Under the pieces are notes generated by a model that worked only from the letters and a program-made list of their open reading frames with translations, did not search any database and was not told the origin of the DNA. Source: Scylla paramamosain (lineage: Eukaryota; Arthropoda; Malacostraca; Decapoda; Portunidae). Taken from it: a stretch of DNA of 64,000 bases. This document shows, in pieces, positions 44,635-59,167 of the stretch (position 1 is the stretch's first letter; every line of letters begins with the position of its first letter). The position numbers and the translations under genes were made by a program. Location of the stretch: positions 8,110,501-8,174,500 of the forward strand of contig NC_087158.1 of the NCBI RefSeq assembly GCF_035594125.1, written 5' to 3'.

Positions 44635-46921
44635 AATGTGTCCAGTGTTTTTCAGCTTATGTACTAAAACGGTAAAACGCATGGAAAACACTGTTTGTGG
44701 AGAAAAAAAAAAATACCAACAATGTGTATTATCAGCGTAATAAGTAGTAAAACGCCAAAATGCATGCAGAGCGCCCTATATGAAGTAACGAAACGACATT
44801 TCCAAAAACTTGTCATTTAGGTTTTTTCTTTTTTAGGGTATTAGGCACCAAAACGCTAAAAAAAAATAAAAAAAAAACATGGAAAATACCCTATATAGAA
44901 AAACGAAACAACTTCAACAAAAACGTGCCCTTTGTGTGTTTTTGAGCTTCTTACGTACCAAAACGATAACAATTTATGAGAAAAAAAAACAGAACAATAT
45001 TAGCAAAAAACGTGTGTTTGAGTGTTTTTGAGCTTGTTAGATAACTAATCGCCAAAATGCATGCAAAGTTTCAGATATGGGGAAAAGAAAAGATATTAAC
45101 GCTGTTTTTCAGCTTCTTATGTAACGAAACGCTAAAACACGTAAATAGCATTCTATATGAAGAAACAGAACATCATTACGAAAAACGTGTATTATGGGTG
45201 CTTTTCCCCATGTTAGGGACCAAAACGCCAAAATACATATAAAGCACCCTATGTGAAGAAACAGAACGACATGATCACAAACATGTATTATGAATATTTT
45301 TGAGTTTGTTAGTTATCAAAATGCCAAAATACATGCAAAGCATCCTATAGAAGAAGAGAGAGAAAAAAAAAACATTACCAAAAACATATCTTTTGAGTGT
45401 TTTTCAGCTTCGTACGCACCGAAACTCTAAAAGTGATGCAAAACGCACTTTACTGAGAAATAGAACATTAACAAAAACGTGTGTTTTAAGTGTTTTTAAG
45501 TTAGGTACCAAAACGATAGAATGCATGTAGAATACCTTGTCTGGAGTAACTAAAAGATAGTACCTGCAAGGTGTCATTTGGGAATTTTCGAGCAAATAAG
45601 GCAACAAAAAGCTAAAAAGCATGGAAAAAGCTCTATATGAGAAAAGAAAACAACATTGTCAAAAACGTTTCTTTTTAGTGTTTTTGAGCGTACAAAACGC
45701 TAAAATGTGAGCAAGAAACATTTATGGGAAACTTTAGCAAAAAAATTCTTATTTCAGTGTCTTTTAACTTGTTATGTACTAGACCCCATATTGCATGCAA
45801 AGAACCCTATTTAAGGAAACGAAACGATATTAACAGAAACGTGTATTATGAGTGTTTTTATTTTTATTATTTTATGTACCAAAACGCTAAAATACGTGAA
45901 TATTACTCTATATGAGAGAGAGAAAAAAAAAAACATTAACAAAACCAGTAGCAAAACCACCAGAAACTTGTCATTTAGGTGTTTTGAGCGTATTAGGCAG
46001 CAAAACGCTAAAAAAGCAAGGAAAACACCCTATATGGAAAAACAAGATAACATTAACAAAATCGAGTGTTTCTGAGCTTCTTACGTACCAAAACGATAAA
46101 GGGCGTCCAAAACAATATTAGCAAAAACGTATGTTCTGAGATTTTTTTTTAGCTTGTTAGGTAACAAAACTCCAAAATGTATGCAAATTACCCTATATAG
46201 GTAAAAGAAACGATATTGACATAAAGGTGTATTATGTCTTTTTCAGCTTCATAGATACCAAAAGTCTAAAACACGTGAATAATACTATATTTGCAGAAAC
46301 AAAACAACATTACCAAAAGCGTACTTTATGAGTTTTTCCCCATGATAGGTACCAAAACGCCTAAAAGCATAGTGAACACCATAAATAAAAAAAAAAAAAT
46401 CAGACCAACATTACGAAAAACTTGTATGCTAAGTGTTTTTGAGCTTGTTAGATACAAAAACACCAAAGTGCATGCAAGACAACCTGTATAGGAAAAGCAA
46501 TCAATATTAACAAAAACTTGTCTTTTGAGTGTTTTTCATTTTTTTACGTACTAAAACTCTAAAACACATGAAAAACACCCTTTATGGAGAAAGAGGACAA
46601 CATTACTATAAACGCGTGTTTTGAGAGTTTTCCCGATCATTAGCTACCAAAACTCCAAAATGCAGACAGCACACTATTTGATGTAAAGAAATTATATTAC
46701 CGGAAACGTGTCATTTGAGTGTTTTGACGATATTAGAAACCAACCCCACAAAAAAAAAAAAAAAGAACATGGAAAACACTCTATATAGGAAAAAAAAAAA
46801 TTTATATAACATCGAAAACGTGTCTTTTGAATGTTTTTTGAGCTTCTTACGTACCGAATTTCTAAAAAGCGTGCAAAACATCCTTTATGGTGAAATAGAA
46901 CATTACCAAAAATGTGTGTTT

Positions 46922-47045
46922 TGAGTGTTTTTGAGCTTGTAAAAAGCTGAAAACACTCAAAAGACACGTTTTTGTTTGTTTCTCCAGTATAGCTTACTTT
47001 GCATGCACTTTGGCGTTTTCGAAAACACTACTAATACATGTTTTT
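46922..47045 (-). repeat. reversed satellite patch with fold-back start
   Basis: AGTGTTTTTGAGCTT (46924-46938) is followed after two or three bases by its near reverse complement AAAGCTGAAAACACT. The sequence then reads in reverse orientation until a GTTTTCGAAAAC palindrome (about 47018), after which direct monomers resume. Confidence 0.8.
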
Positions 47046-47730
47046 GTACCCTAAATGAGGAAAGAAAACGCGATTTCCAGAAAAGTGCCTTTTGAATGTT
47101 TATTGGCGTGCTAGGCACCAAAACGCTAAAAAGCATGGAAAGCACTCTATAAAGGAAATCAAAACAACTTAACCAAAAACGTCTGTTTTCAGTGTTTTTG
47201 AGTTTCTTACCTACCGAAACGCTAAATCGCATGAAAAAAAAGGAGAAATAATATTATCAAAAACAAATATTTCGAGTGTTTTTGAGTTAGAAAAACGCCA
47301 AAATGCATATAAAGTATCTTAAATGGGAAAATGAAAAGACCTTACTAAAATGTGTACTATTGGTGTTTTTTTTTTAGTTATTAGGTACGAAGTCGCTAAA
47401 ATGCATGAATAACACTCTATATTAAATAACATTATCAAAAACGTATATTTTCAGTGTTTTCACATTGTTATGAATGAAAACGCCATAATGCATGTAAAGC
47501 CCCCTATTTGGGAAAAGGAAACGAGATTTCAGAAACGTGTCTAAAATGTGTTCTTCAGCGTGTTAGGCACAAAAATGCTAAAAAGCATACAAATCACCTG
47601 ATATGGGAATACAAAACAACATTAAGAAAACGTTTCTTTTGAGTGTCCTACGTACCAAAACGATAAAAAATAAAAAAAAAGACATAGAAAACATCCTTTA
47701 TGTAGAAACAGAATAACATTACCAAAAACA

Positions 47731-49941
47731 AGTATTTTTAATGTTTTATAAGATTGTTACGTAAAAAAAACGCCTAAATGAATCGAAAATACCCTATGTG
47801 GGAAAATTCAAAAGACATTACGAGAAACGTGTATTATGAGTGTTTTTGACCTTCTTAGTATCAAAAGGATAAAACGCATGAATAAAGCTCTATATGGAGA
47901 AAAAAAAAAACAATATTGCCAAAAGAAAACGTGCATTTTGAGTGTTATGACATTGTTAGTTACCAAAAAGCCAAAATGCATGCAAAGACCCATATATAAA
48001 TATATGAAATGACATTAAAAACGCATGAAAATACCCTATATGGAGAAACAGAATACATTTACCAGAAACGTGTATTTTGAGTGTCTTTGAGCTTACTATG
48101 TACAAAATTGCCTATCATTGAACAAAACACCCTGCATATGAAAATGAAAGGACATTACGAGAAACGTTTGTTGTTTTTTTTTTTCTTTTATTATTCTCTT
48201 AAGTACCAAATCAGAAAAAAGCTTCAATAGTGCTCTGAAGAAAAAGAACAAACTTACCAAAAACGTGTATTTTTTTACACTGATAATTACCAAAATGCCA
48301 ACATGCATGTAAAGCAACCTATATGAAGAAATGAAACGAAATAACTAGAAACTTGTCTTTTGTTATTTTTTGAGCGTCTTAGGCACCAAATCAGTAAGAA
48401 GCAACGAAATCACCATATAGGGGAATACAAAACTACTAAAACATCTCTTTAGAGTGTTTTTTTAGGTTCTTACGAACTAAAATGTCAAAATACATGCAAA
48501 CACCCTGTTAGGTATCAAAGCACCAAAAAAAGCCTATATGAGGAAATGAAAGGACATGACAAAAAACGTGTATTATGAGTTTTTTTTTTTCAGCTTCTTA
48601 GGTACCAAAACGCTAAAATAAATTGAATGTTTTTTTTTTCACATAGTCAGGTAGCAAAACACCATAATGCTTGCTCGCTATAATAGAAAATTAAACAACA
48701 ATGTAAGAAATGTGTTTTTATGTGTTTTTCAGCGTGTTAGGTACGAAAACGCTAAATAGCATGGAAAGCACCTTATATAGAAATGCAAAATAACATTACT
48801 AAAAGCGTGTCTTTTAAGTCTTTTAAACTTTTTATCTTCCAAAACGCTATAATACGTGCAACAAACACGAATAACCCTACCAAATAGAAAAACCTTACCA
48901 AAAACGTGTATTTTGAGTCTTTTTCAGTCTGTTACGTACATCAACTTAAAAATGCATGTAAAGCACCCTGTATGTGGAAATGATAGGACATTACGAGAAA
49001 CGTGCATTATCAGTGTTTTGAGTCTCTTAGGTACCAAACACTAAACCGCCTGAATGAAAATTGAATATATCTTATAACTCTTAATGGAGAAACAGAACAT
49101 CACCATAAATGTGTCTTTTAGTGTTTTTTTTTTTACCTTGTTATGTACCAAAACGTCAAAAAACATACGAAGCATCCTATATGGGGAAATAGAAAGACAT
49201 TAGGAGAAACAAGTTTTGTTAGTGTTTTTGAGCTTCCTAAATACCAAAACTCTAAAACGCATGAATAGCACCATATATAAAGAAAAGGAACAACATTAGC
49301 TAAAACCTTTATTTTGAGCGTTTTTCACATTATGTAGCAAAACATCATAATGCATGCAGATCCCTATATGAAGAAGCAAAACTATATTACAGGAAACGTG
49401 TCTTTTGAGTGTTTACTTGAGTGTTAGGAATCAAAATGCTAAAAAACATTGAAAGCACCCTATTTGGCGATATAAAATAACATTACCAAGAAAGTATCTT
49501 TAGAGTGTTTTTGACCTTCTTACGTCCAAAATCGATGAAACGCATGCAAAACAACCTTTATGGAGAAACAGAATAACATTACGAGAAAAGTGTATTATGA
49601 GAGACTTTCAGCTTTTTAGGTACCAAGACTCAAAAACACACAATTAGCACTTTATATGGGAAAACAACTCTACCGAAAACTTTTACTTAAACTCTTTTTC
49701 ATATTGTTAAGTACCAAAAGACAAAATGCATTGAAAGCCCCCTTTATCGGGAAACGAAACGACATTATCATCAACGTGCCTTTTGAGTGTTTTTCAACGT
49801 GTTAGACACCAGAACGCTAAAAAGCATGAAAAGCACTCTATAAAGGAATACAAAACAACATTACTAAAAACGTGTTTTATAGGTTCTTATGTACAGAAAC
49901 GCTAAAACCCATGCAAAACACCCTTTATGAAGAAGCGAAAT
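47731..49941 (+). repeat. old satellite block O2 (copy of O1)
   Basis: Aligns monomer by monomer with 19751-21005 plus 25701-26741, including idiosyncratic details: the A/C monomer fusion at CATTAAAAACGCATGAAAA, the TACAAAATTGCCTATCAT D monomer and the CACCATAATGCTTGCTCGCT A monomer. Between 49200 and 49570 the D-E-A-B-C order is especially clear. It contains the empty site of the LTR element (GCATG at 48954). Confidence 0.9.
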
Positions 49942-51994
49942 AAATATTTCGTTGATAAATTACATTCAGGACAGTTAGGGAACATCCCTTACAGAAGAAA
50001 AAGATCGCAGAAGAATGATCCTAAATGGATGACTGAGGTTAAAATACTACATAGGGCGAAGGAGAATTATATATGAGATTAAAGACAGGGGAAGTGGTTT
50101 TAAGGCCATAATATAATGAATTAGAAAAGTCAGGAGTTTAACAAGGAAAGCTAAAAAATAGTTAAAATAGTTATGAATTAAAGGTAGCCAGCAAAGCGAA
50201 GATGGACCTGAAGGGATTTTATCAGGCATATAAGACGAAGAATAGAGAAACAATAGTTCCTTAAAGACAGCAGAATGGGACCTGATTATTTGTTGAGAGG
50301 AGACTAGTAAAATTGTGAGCGAGTATTTTTTAATTGTCTTTGCCCAGGAAAACATGCAGGATTTGCCGAATAGTGACAAGATATTTAGAGTAGAAAAAAA
50401 TGAGAAGCTGACAGATATTACCATAACTAAAAGAGATAAAGGAACATGAGATAGATAAGTTGAAAAGTTCAAGTCACCAGAACCAGATGAAATATATTCC
50501 ACAGTATTTAAGGAAAGGAAAAAGGTTATAAGTAATCCTTAGGAAATCACTTTAGTCATGTGAGGTATCGGTAATTTGGAGGCAGGCGAATATAGTACCT
50601 ACCTTTAAGAAAGGAGATAAAACTTTAACGTCTAACCTGTCAGCTTAACTTCTGTTGAATGAAAAATAATGGATTCAATAATAGCGAAGAACATTTAAGA
50701 GCATTTAGACAAACATAACTTGATAACTCAGTTACAGCACGGCTTCTGGAATAGGGAGTCTTACCTGAGAAACTTGGTAAGTTTATACAGTAAGGTTTAC
50801 AAGGCGGCAGATAATGGTGATAGTTATGGCATCCTATATCAGGACTTTAGTAAAGCGTTTGACAAGGTACCCCATCAGAGGCTACTGAGAAATGTTAGGG
50901 CACACGAGAGAGATGAGGTGTTTAGATTGGATAAGGTCATGGCTAAGCGTCAGGCGACAGAGTGTTGTAATAAACGGCTCTAAATCGGAGTGGGGTCAAG
51001 TAATTATTGGGGTGACAAAGGGATTATTAGTATTAGGGCTGATGTTGTTTGTATTATATGTCAATGGCTTGGATAGTGGAATTAGTAGTGTTGTTAGTAA
51101 ATCTGCGGATGACACGAGAATATGTAAATTAGGTCAGAATCGCATACCATCGCCTTGCAAGCAGATTTGAATAGGTTGAACGAATGGACGGACAGATGAC
51201 AAATGCAGTTTAATGTCAACAAATGCAAAGCACTTAGCGTAAGTAGAAGAAACCCACACACTAGTTACACAATGAACAATCAAGTTCTGGTAGGTTCAGG
51301 GTAAGTAAAAGATTTGAGATTTAAGGCTATATCTGAACTCCGTCTAAGAAAGCAATGGAAAGAGGCCAGAAACAAGGCAAATAGTGTATTATGATTCATT
51401 TTCAGGAGTGCTAAAAGTAGAACTCCCGAAGTAATATTAAAGTTACATTTGTCGCTGGTCAGACTTCATCTAGACTACGCTGTCCAATTCTGGTCACCAC
51501 ATCACAGGAAGGATAAAGGTCTATTAGAATCAGTACAAAGGAGAATGACTAAAAGGATACAGGGGATGAGGAGTATTCCTTACGAAGCGAGATTCAAGCT
51601 GTTAAATTTACATTTTTTAAAGAGACGTAGGTTAAGAGTGGACCTAATAGAAGTCTTTTAGTGGTATATGGGTTATAATAAAGGGAACATTAGGAAAAAT
51701 TCTTAGAATCTGTAAATATGATAGAACAAGAAAAACGGGTTCAAGCCTGAAAACTTGATGTTCAAAAAGGAGACAGGAAGGAATTGGTACTCAAATAGAG
51801 TAGTAGATGATTGGAACGGACGTAGTAATCAAGCTGTTAGTGCTGAGGCATTTAAAAACAGTAAGAGAAAATTACACATTTATGGATGGGGATGATAGGT
51901 GGAAATAGCTAGGCATATTTCATACAAGTACTGCCACTCATACGCCTGATGCCTTCTTGCAGATTTACTTATTTCTTATATTCTTATGTTCTTA
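49942..51994 (+). mobile_element. 5'-truncated CR1/L2-like LINE, copy 2
   Basis: Same insertion point in the same satellite monomer, same truncated start (AAATATTTCGTTGAT) and same octamer-repeat end as copy 1. The two are products of block duplication, not independent insertions. This copy keeps the 390 bp missing from copy 1 (50538-50927). Confidence 0.9.
50050..51900 (+). pseudogene. LINE RT remnant, copy 2
   Basis: Frame-broken RT. 50720-50983 includes SYGILYQDFSKAFDKVPHQR, the conserved palm motif that marks CR1/L2-type RT. 50892-51170 carries the VPQG-region remnant and SKSADDTRIC (catalytic ADD retained). 51449-51661 carries LDYAVQFWSPHHRKDKGLLE then SVQRRMTKRIQGMRSIPYEA of the C-terminal region. 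Multiple stops and frame changes separate them. Confidence 0.87.
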
Positions 51995-52352
51995 TTACCA
52001 AAAGCGTGTATTTTCAGTGTTTTTCAGCTATTACGTGAAAAAAAATGCCAAAATGCATGCAAAGCATCATATATGAAGAAAAAGAGCGACATTACGAGAC
52101 ACGTGCATTATGAGTGTTTTTGAGATTCTTAGGTACCAAAACGCTGAAACTCATTAATAACACTCTAAATTGAGATACAGAACAACCTTACCAAATGCGT
52201 GTATTTTGAGTGTTTTTCACATTCATAGTTACCAAAACCCCAAAATGCATGCGAAACTAGCTTTATGTGGAAAAAAAAAAAAGACATAACCAGAAGAGTG
52301 TCTTTTGAGTGTTTTTGAGCGTGTTAGGAAATAAAACACTAAAAAGCAGGGC

Positions 52353-52412
52353 AATCACATTACATTACAAATCACATTACATTACAAATCACAAATCACA
52401 ATTACATTACAA
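52353..52412. repeat. local expansion inside a B monomer
   Basis: The B-monomer core ATCACATTACAT is expanded to several copies (ATCACATTACATTACAAATC and shorter ACAAATCACAATTACA pieces). This replaces the usual GGGAATAAAACC segment. Confidence 0.85.
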
Positions 52413-55400
52413 AGAACTTGCTTTTAAGTGTTTTTGAGCTCCTTACATATTGAAACGCTAAAAGGCATGGAAAACGCCCTTTATGGAGAAACAGAAAAAC
52501 ATTACCAAAAACATGTATTTTTAGTGTTTTTGATCATGTTACCTATAAAAACGCTTAAATACATGCAAAGAACCCAATGTTTGGGAAACGAAAGGACATT
52601 ATGAGAAACGTATATTATGAGTGTTTTTAAGTTCCTTAAGTACCAAAAAGCTAAAACCCACAAAAAAAACTCTTTATAGAGAGAAAAAAATATATAAATA
52701 AATAGCAATTTTTTTGTTTTGTTTTTTTGTTATTCATCTTCATAGGTACCAAGATGCCAAAATTCTGGCAAAATTCAGGGAAATTATGTGGAAAAAAGAA
52801 CATTATCAAAAAAGGTAATTATAGATTTTTTTCGGACTTTTATGTACCAAACCTTAAAGTGCATGCAAAGCTACCTATATATGGAAATTACACGACTTTA
52901 CAAGAAACCTGTCTTTTGAGTGTTTTTTTAGCATGTTAGGCACCAAAACGATAAATACCATTGAAGTCACTCAGTATGGGAATCCAAAACAAAATTACTG
53001 AAAACATGTCTTCTCAGTGTTTTACGTAGAAAAACACTACAACGGATGCAATTCAATACGAAGAAATAGAAAAACATCACCAAAAAAGTATATTTTGGGT
53101 GTTTTTGAACTTATTACCTACAAAAAACGCGAAAATGCATGCAAAGCACTCTATATTAGGACACAAAAGGACATTACGAGAAACGTGTATAATGAGTGTT
53201 TTATAGTTTCACAAGATCCACAAGGCAAAAAACACAAAAACTCGTATATATGGAGAAGTTTCTTAGCTACCAAAATGCTGAAACTCATAACACTCTTAAT
53301 TGAAAAACAGAACAACCTTACTAAATGCGTGTATTTTGAGTGTTTTTTCACATTCTTAGTTAAAAAAAAAACGAAATTCCATGCGAATATAGCTTTATGT
53401 GGGATAAAAATGACATTACCAGAAAAGTGTCTTTTGAGTGTTTTTGAGTGTTAGGCAATAAAGCACTAAAAAGCAGGGCAATTTGCCCAACGTTTAACAA
53501 GAACTTGCCTTTAAGTGTTTTTCAGCTCCTTATATGCGCTAAAACGCATGCAAAACACACTTTATATAGAAAGAAAATAACATTACCAACAACAGGTATT
53601 TTAAGTGTTTTTAATTATGTTATCTATAAAAACGCTTAAATACATGCAAAGAACCTTATGTTTGGGAAAGGAAAGGATATTACGAGAAACGTGTATTATG
53701 AGTGTTTTTAAGTTCCTTAAGAACCAAAAAGCTAAAACCCACTAGTAACACTCTTTATTTAGAAAAAAAAATAAATAAATAGAAAAATAGGAATTTTTTT
53801 TATTTTTTTTTATTCATCGTCATAGGTACCGAGATGCCAAAATTCTGGCAAAATTCAGGGCAATTATGTGATAAAAGATCATTATCAAAAAAGTTAAATT
53901 TAGCTTTTTTTTCGGACTGTTATTTACCAAACCCTAAAGTGCATGCAAAGCCACCTATATGAGGAAATTAAACGACTTTACCAGAAACCTGTCTTTTGAG
54001 AGATTTTCAGCTTGTTAGGCATCAAAACGATAAAAAATATGGAAGTCAATCTATATGAGAATCCAAAACAAAATACTGAAAACGTGTCTTTTCTGTGTTT
54101 TAGGTAGAAAAGCGCTAAAACAGATGGAAACCAATATGAAGAAATAGAATATTACCAAAAAGGTATATTTTGAGTGTTTTTAATCTTGTTACCTACAAAA
54201 AACGCGAAAAAGGATGCAAAACACTATATTGGGAAACAAAAGGACATTATGAGAAACGTGAATAATGTGTGTTTTATAGTTTCACAAGAACCACAAGGCA
54301 AAAAACGCAAAAACGCGTGTATATGGAGAAGTTTCTTAGTTACCAAAACGCTGGTACTCATGAAAAACACTCTTAAATGAGAAACATAACAACCTTACGA
54401 AATGCGTGTATTTTGAGTGTTTTTCACATTCTTATTTACCAAAACCCCAAATTGCATGCAAAACTAGCTTTATGTTGGTAAGAAATGACATTACCAGAAA
54501 AGGGACTTTGGGTGTTTTTGAGCGTGTTAGGCAATAAAGCACTAAAAAAGCAGGGCAATAACATTACATGGGAATGAAACCAACTTTTACCAAGAACTTG
54601 CCTTTAAGTTTTTTTGAGCTCCTTACATACCAAAACGCTAAAACGAATGCAAAACACCCTTAATGGAGAATTAAAATAACATTACCAAAAACATGTATTT
54701 TGAGTGTTTTTGATCATGCTACCTATAAAAACGCGAAAAATACATGCAAAGAACCCTATGTTTGGGAAACGAAAAGACATTACGAGAAACGTGTATTATA
54801 AGTGTTTTTAAATTCCTTAAGAACCAAAAAACTAAAACCCACAAATAACGATCTTTATCAAGAAAAAATCAATAAATATATAAAAAAAACGGCAATTTTT
54901 TTTTTTTTTTTTATTATTCATCTTCATAGGTAGCGAGATGCCAAAATTCTGGGAAAATTTTGGGCAATTATGTGATACAAGAATATTATCAAAAAAGTTA
55001 ATTTTAGCTTTTTTTTTCGGAATGTTATGTACCAAACTCTAAAGTGAATGCAAAGCCACCTACATGAGGAAATTAAACGACTTTACGAGAAACCTTACTT
55101 TTGAGTGTTTTTCAGTATGTTAGGCATCAAAACGATAATATGGAAGTCACTCAATATGGGAATCCAAAACAAAATTACTGAAAACGTGTCTTTTCCCTGT
55201 TTTACGTAGAAAAACGCTAAAAAGAATGCAAACCAACCAATATGAAGAAATAGAATAACATTACCAAAAATGTACATTTTGAATGTTTTTGAGCTTGTTA
55301 ACTAAAAAAAATGCAAAAATGGATGCAAAGTATTGCAAAACAAAAGGACATTCTGAGAAACGTGTATAATGAGTGTTTTATAGTTCCACAAGAACCAAAA

Positions 55401-57376
55401 GGCAAAAAACGCAAAAACTCGTGTACCTTGAGGAGTTTCTTAGATACCAAAATGATGAAACTCATGAAAAACACTTTTAATTGAGAAACAGAATTACCTT
55501 AAAAAATGTGTGTATTTTGAGTGTTTTTCACATTCTTAGTTACGAAAATCCGAAATTACATGCGAAACTAGCTTTATGTTAGAAATAAATGACATTACCA
55601 GAAAAGTGTCTTTTGAGTGTTTTTGAGCGTTATATGCAACAAAGCACTAAAAAGCAGAACAATCACATTACATTGGAATAAAACCAAATTTTACGAAGAA
55701 TGAAAAAAAGAACAAGCTAATCAAATGAGTGTATTTTGGGTGTTTTTCACATTCTTAGTTACCAAAACCCCAAATTGCATGCGAAATATTGTGGGAAAAA
55801 AATGTGGGAAAAAAAATGACATTAACATAAAAAAGTTTTTTTGAGTGTTTTTGAGCGTGTTAGGAAATAAAGCACTAAAAAGCAGGACAATCACATTACA
55901 TAGGGATAAAACCAATTTTTACCAAAAACTACCTTTTAAGATTTTTTGAGCTTCTTACATACAAAAACGCTAAAACGCATGCAAAACACCCTTTATGGAG
56001 AAACAGAATAACATTACAAAAAAGAAAACGTATTTTGAGTGTTTTTGATCATGTTACTTATAAAAACACTTAAATACATGTTTGGGAAACGAAAAAAAAA
56101 AAACATTACGAGAAACGTGTATTATGAGTGTTTTTAAGTTTCTTAAGTACCAAAAAGCTAAAAGCCACAAATAACACTCTTTATAGAGAAAATAAATAAA
56201 TAAATAAATAAATAAATAGCAATTTTTTTTTTTTTGTTATTCATATTCATAGGTACTGAGATGCCGAAAGTCTGGCAAAATTCAGGGAAATAATGTGGAA
56301 AAAAGAACATTATAAAAAAGTTAATTTTAGCTTTTTTTTCGGACTGTTATGTACCAAACCCTAAAGTGCATCCAAAGCCACCAATATGGGGAGATTACAC
56401 GACTTTACCAGACCCTCTCTTTTGAGTGTTTTCTTTTTTAGCATGTTAGGCATCAAAACGATAAATAATATTAAAGTCACTCAATATGGGAATGCAAAAC
56501 AAATTACTGAAAACGTGTCTTTTCCGTGTTTTACGTAGCAAAACGCTAAAACGGATGCAAACCAACCAATATGAAGAAATAGAATAACGTTACCAAAAAG
56601 GTATATTTTGAATGTTTTTGAGCCTGTTAACCACAAAAAACGCGAAAATGGATGCAAAGCACTCTATATTGGGAAACAAAAGGACATTACGAGAAACGTG
56701 TATAATAAGGGTTTTATGGTTTCACAAGAAGAACAAGGCAAAAAACGTGGATAAGTTTCTTAGATACTAAAATGCTGAAACTCATGAATAACCCTCTTAA
56801 TTGAGAAACAGAACAACCTTACAAAATGCGTGTATTTTGAGAGCTTTTAACATTCTTAGTTACCAAAACCCCTAATTGCATGCGAAACCAGATTTATGTG
56901 GGAAAAAATAATATTCCCAGAAAAGTGTCTTTTGAGAGTTTTTGATAGTGATAGGATATAAAGCACTAAAAAGCAGGGTAATCACATTAAATTCGAATAA
57001 AACCAATTTTAACAAGAACTTGCCTTTAAGTGTTTTTGAGCTCCTTACATACCAAAACGCTAAAACGCCTGCAAAACACACTTTACGGAGAAAGAGAATA
57101 ACATTACCAAAAACATGTATTTTGAGTGTTTTTGATCATGTTATCTATAAAAACGCTTAAATACATAGAAAGAACCTCATATTTGGGAAACGAAAGGACA
57201 TTACAAGAAACGTGTATTATGAGTGTTTTTAAGTTCCTTAAGTACCAAAAAGCTAAAACCAACAAATAACACTCTTTATTTAGAAAAAAAAACAAAAAAT
57301 GAAATATAAAAAATATAAAATAAAAAATAAATAAAATAAAAAAATAAATAAATAAATAAAATAAAATAAAAAAAAT

Positions 57377-57529
<153 letters not shown>

Positions 57530-59143
57530 TTGTCATTCATCTTCATAGGTACCGAGATGACAAATTTCTTGGAAAATTCAGGGCAATTTTATGATAAAAG
57601 AATATTATAAAAAAAAGTTGATTTTAGCTTTTTTTTCGGACTGTTATGTAACAAACCCTAAAGAGCATGCAAAGCCTCCTATATGAGGAAATTAAATGAC
57701 TTTACCAGAAATCTGTCTTTTGAGTGTTTTTCAGCATGTTAGGCATCAAAACGATAAATAATAATGAACTAACTCAATATGGGAATCCAAAACAAAATTA
57801 CTTAAAACGTGTCTTCTCAGTAATTTACGTAGAAAAACGCTAAAACGGATGCAACTCAACCAATATCAAGAAATAGAAAAACGTTACCAAAAAGGTACAT
57901 TTTGAGTGTTTTTGAGCTTGTTACCTGCAAAAAAACGCGAAATTTGATGCAAAGCACTCTATATTGGGAAAGAAAGGGACATTGCGAGAAAAGTGTATAA
58001 TGAATGTTTTATAGTTCAAAAGATCCACAAGGCAAAAAACGCAAAAACTCGTGTATATGGAGAAGTTTCCTAGATACCGAAATGCTGAAACTCATGAATA
58101 ACACTCTTAATTGAGAAACAGAACAACCTTACTAAATGCGTGTATATTGAGTGCTTTTCACATTCTTAGTTACCCAAAACCCAAATTGATTGCGAAACCA
58201 GCTTTATGTGGTAAAAAAAAAAAAAAGACATTTTCAGAAAAGTGTCTATTGAGTGTTTTTGAGCGTGATAGGCAGTAAAGCACTAAAAAGAAGGGCAATC
58301 ACATTACATGGGAATAAAACCAATGTTTATTAAGAACTTCCCTTTAAATGTTTTTGAGTTTCTTATATACCAAAACGCTAAAACGCATGCAAAACACACT
58401 TTATGGAGAAACAGAATAACATTACCAAAAACAGGTATTTTGAGTGTTTTTGATCATGTTACCAATAAAGCGCTTAAATATATGCAAAGAACCCTATTTG
58501 TGGGAAACGAAAGGACATTACGAGAAACGTATATTATGAGTGTTTTTAAATTCATTAAGTACCAAAAAGCTAAAAGCCACAAATAACTCTTTATTGAGAA
58601 AAAATAAATAAATAAATAAAAAAATACGATATTTTTTTTCTTTCTTATTCATCTTCACAGGTACCGAGATGCCAAAATTCGGGCAAAATTCATGAAATTT
58701 TGTGAAATAAGAACATTATCAAAAAAGTTAATTTTAGCTTTTTATTTCGACTGTTATGTAGCAAACCCTAAAGTGCATGCAAAACCACCTATATGTGGAA
58801 ATCAAACGTCTTTGCCAGAAAACGGTCTTTTGAGTGTTTTTCAGCATGTTAGGCACCAAAACGATATATAACATGGAAGTCACTCTATATGGGAATCTAA
58901 AACAAAATTACTGAAAACGTGTCTTTTCGGTGTTTTACGTAGAAAAACGCTAAAACGGATGCAAACCAACCAATATGAAAAAAAAAATAGAATAACATTA
59001 CCAAAAAGGTATATTTTGAGTGTTTTTGAGCTTGTTACCTACAAAAAAGGTGAAAATGGATGCAAAGCCCTCCCTATTGGGAAACAAAAGGATATTACGA
59101 GAAACGTGTATAATGAGTGTCTTATTATTTTCGTGCAAAAGAA

Positions 59144-59167
59144 CTTGTGGTTCACAAGAACCACAAG
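59144..59167. repeat. unit-specific hairpin, second occurrence
   Basis: Same CTTGTGGTTC-ACAA-GAACCACAAG as at 16237, in the same E monomer position of a unit with the same linker type. Confidence 0.9.
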
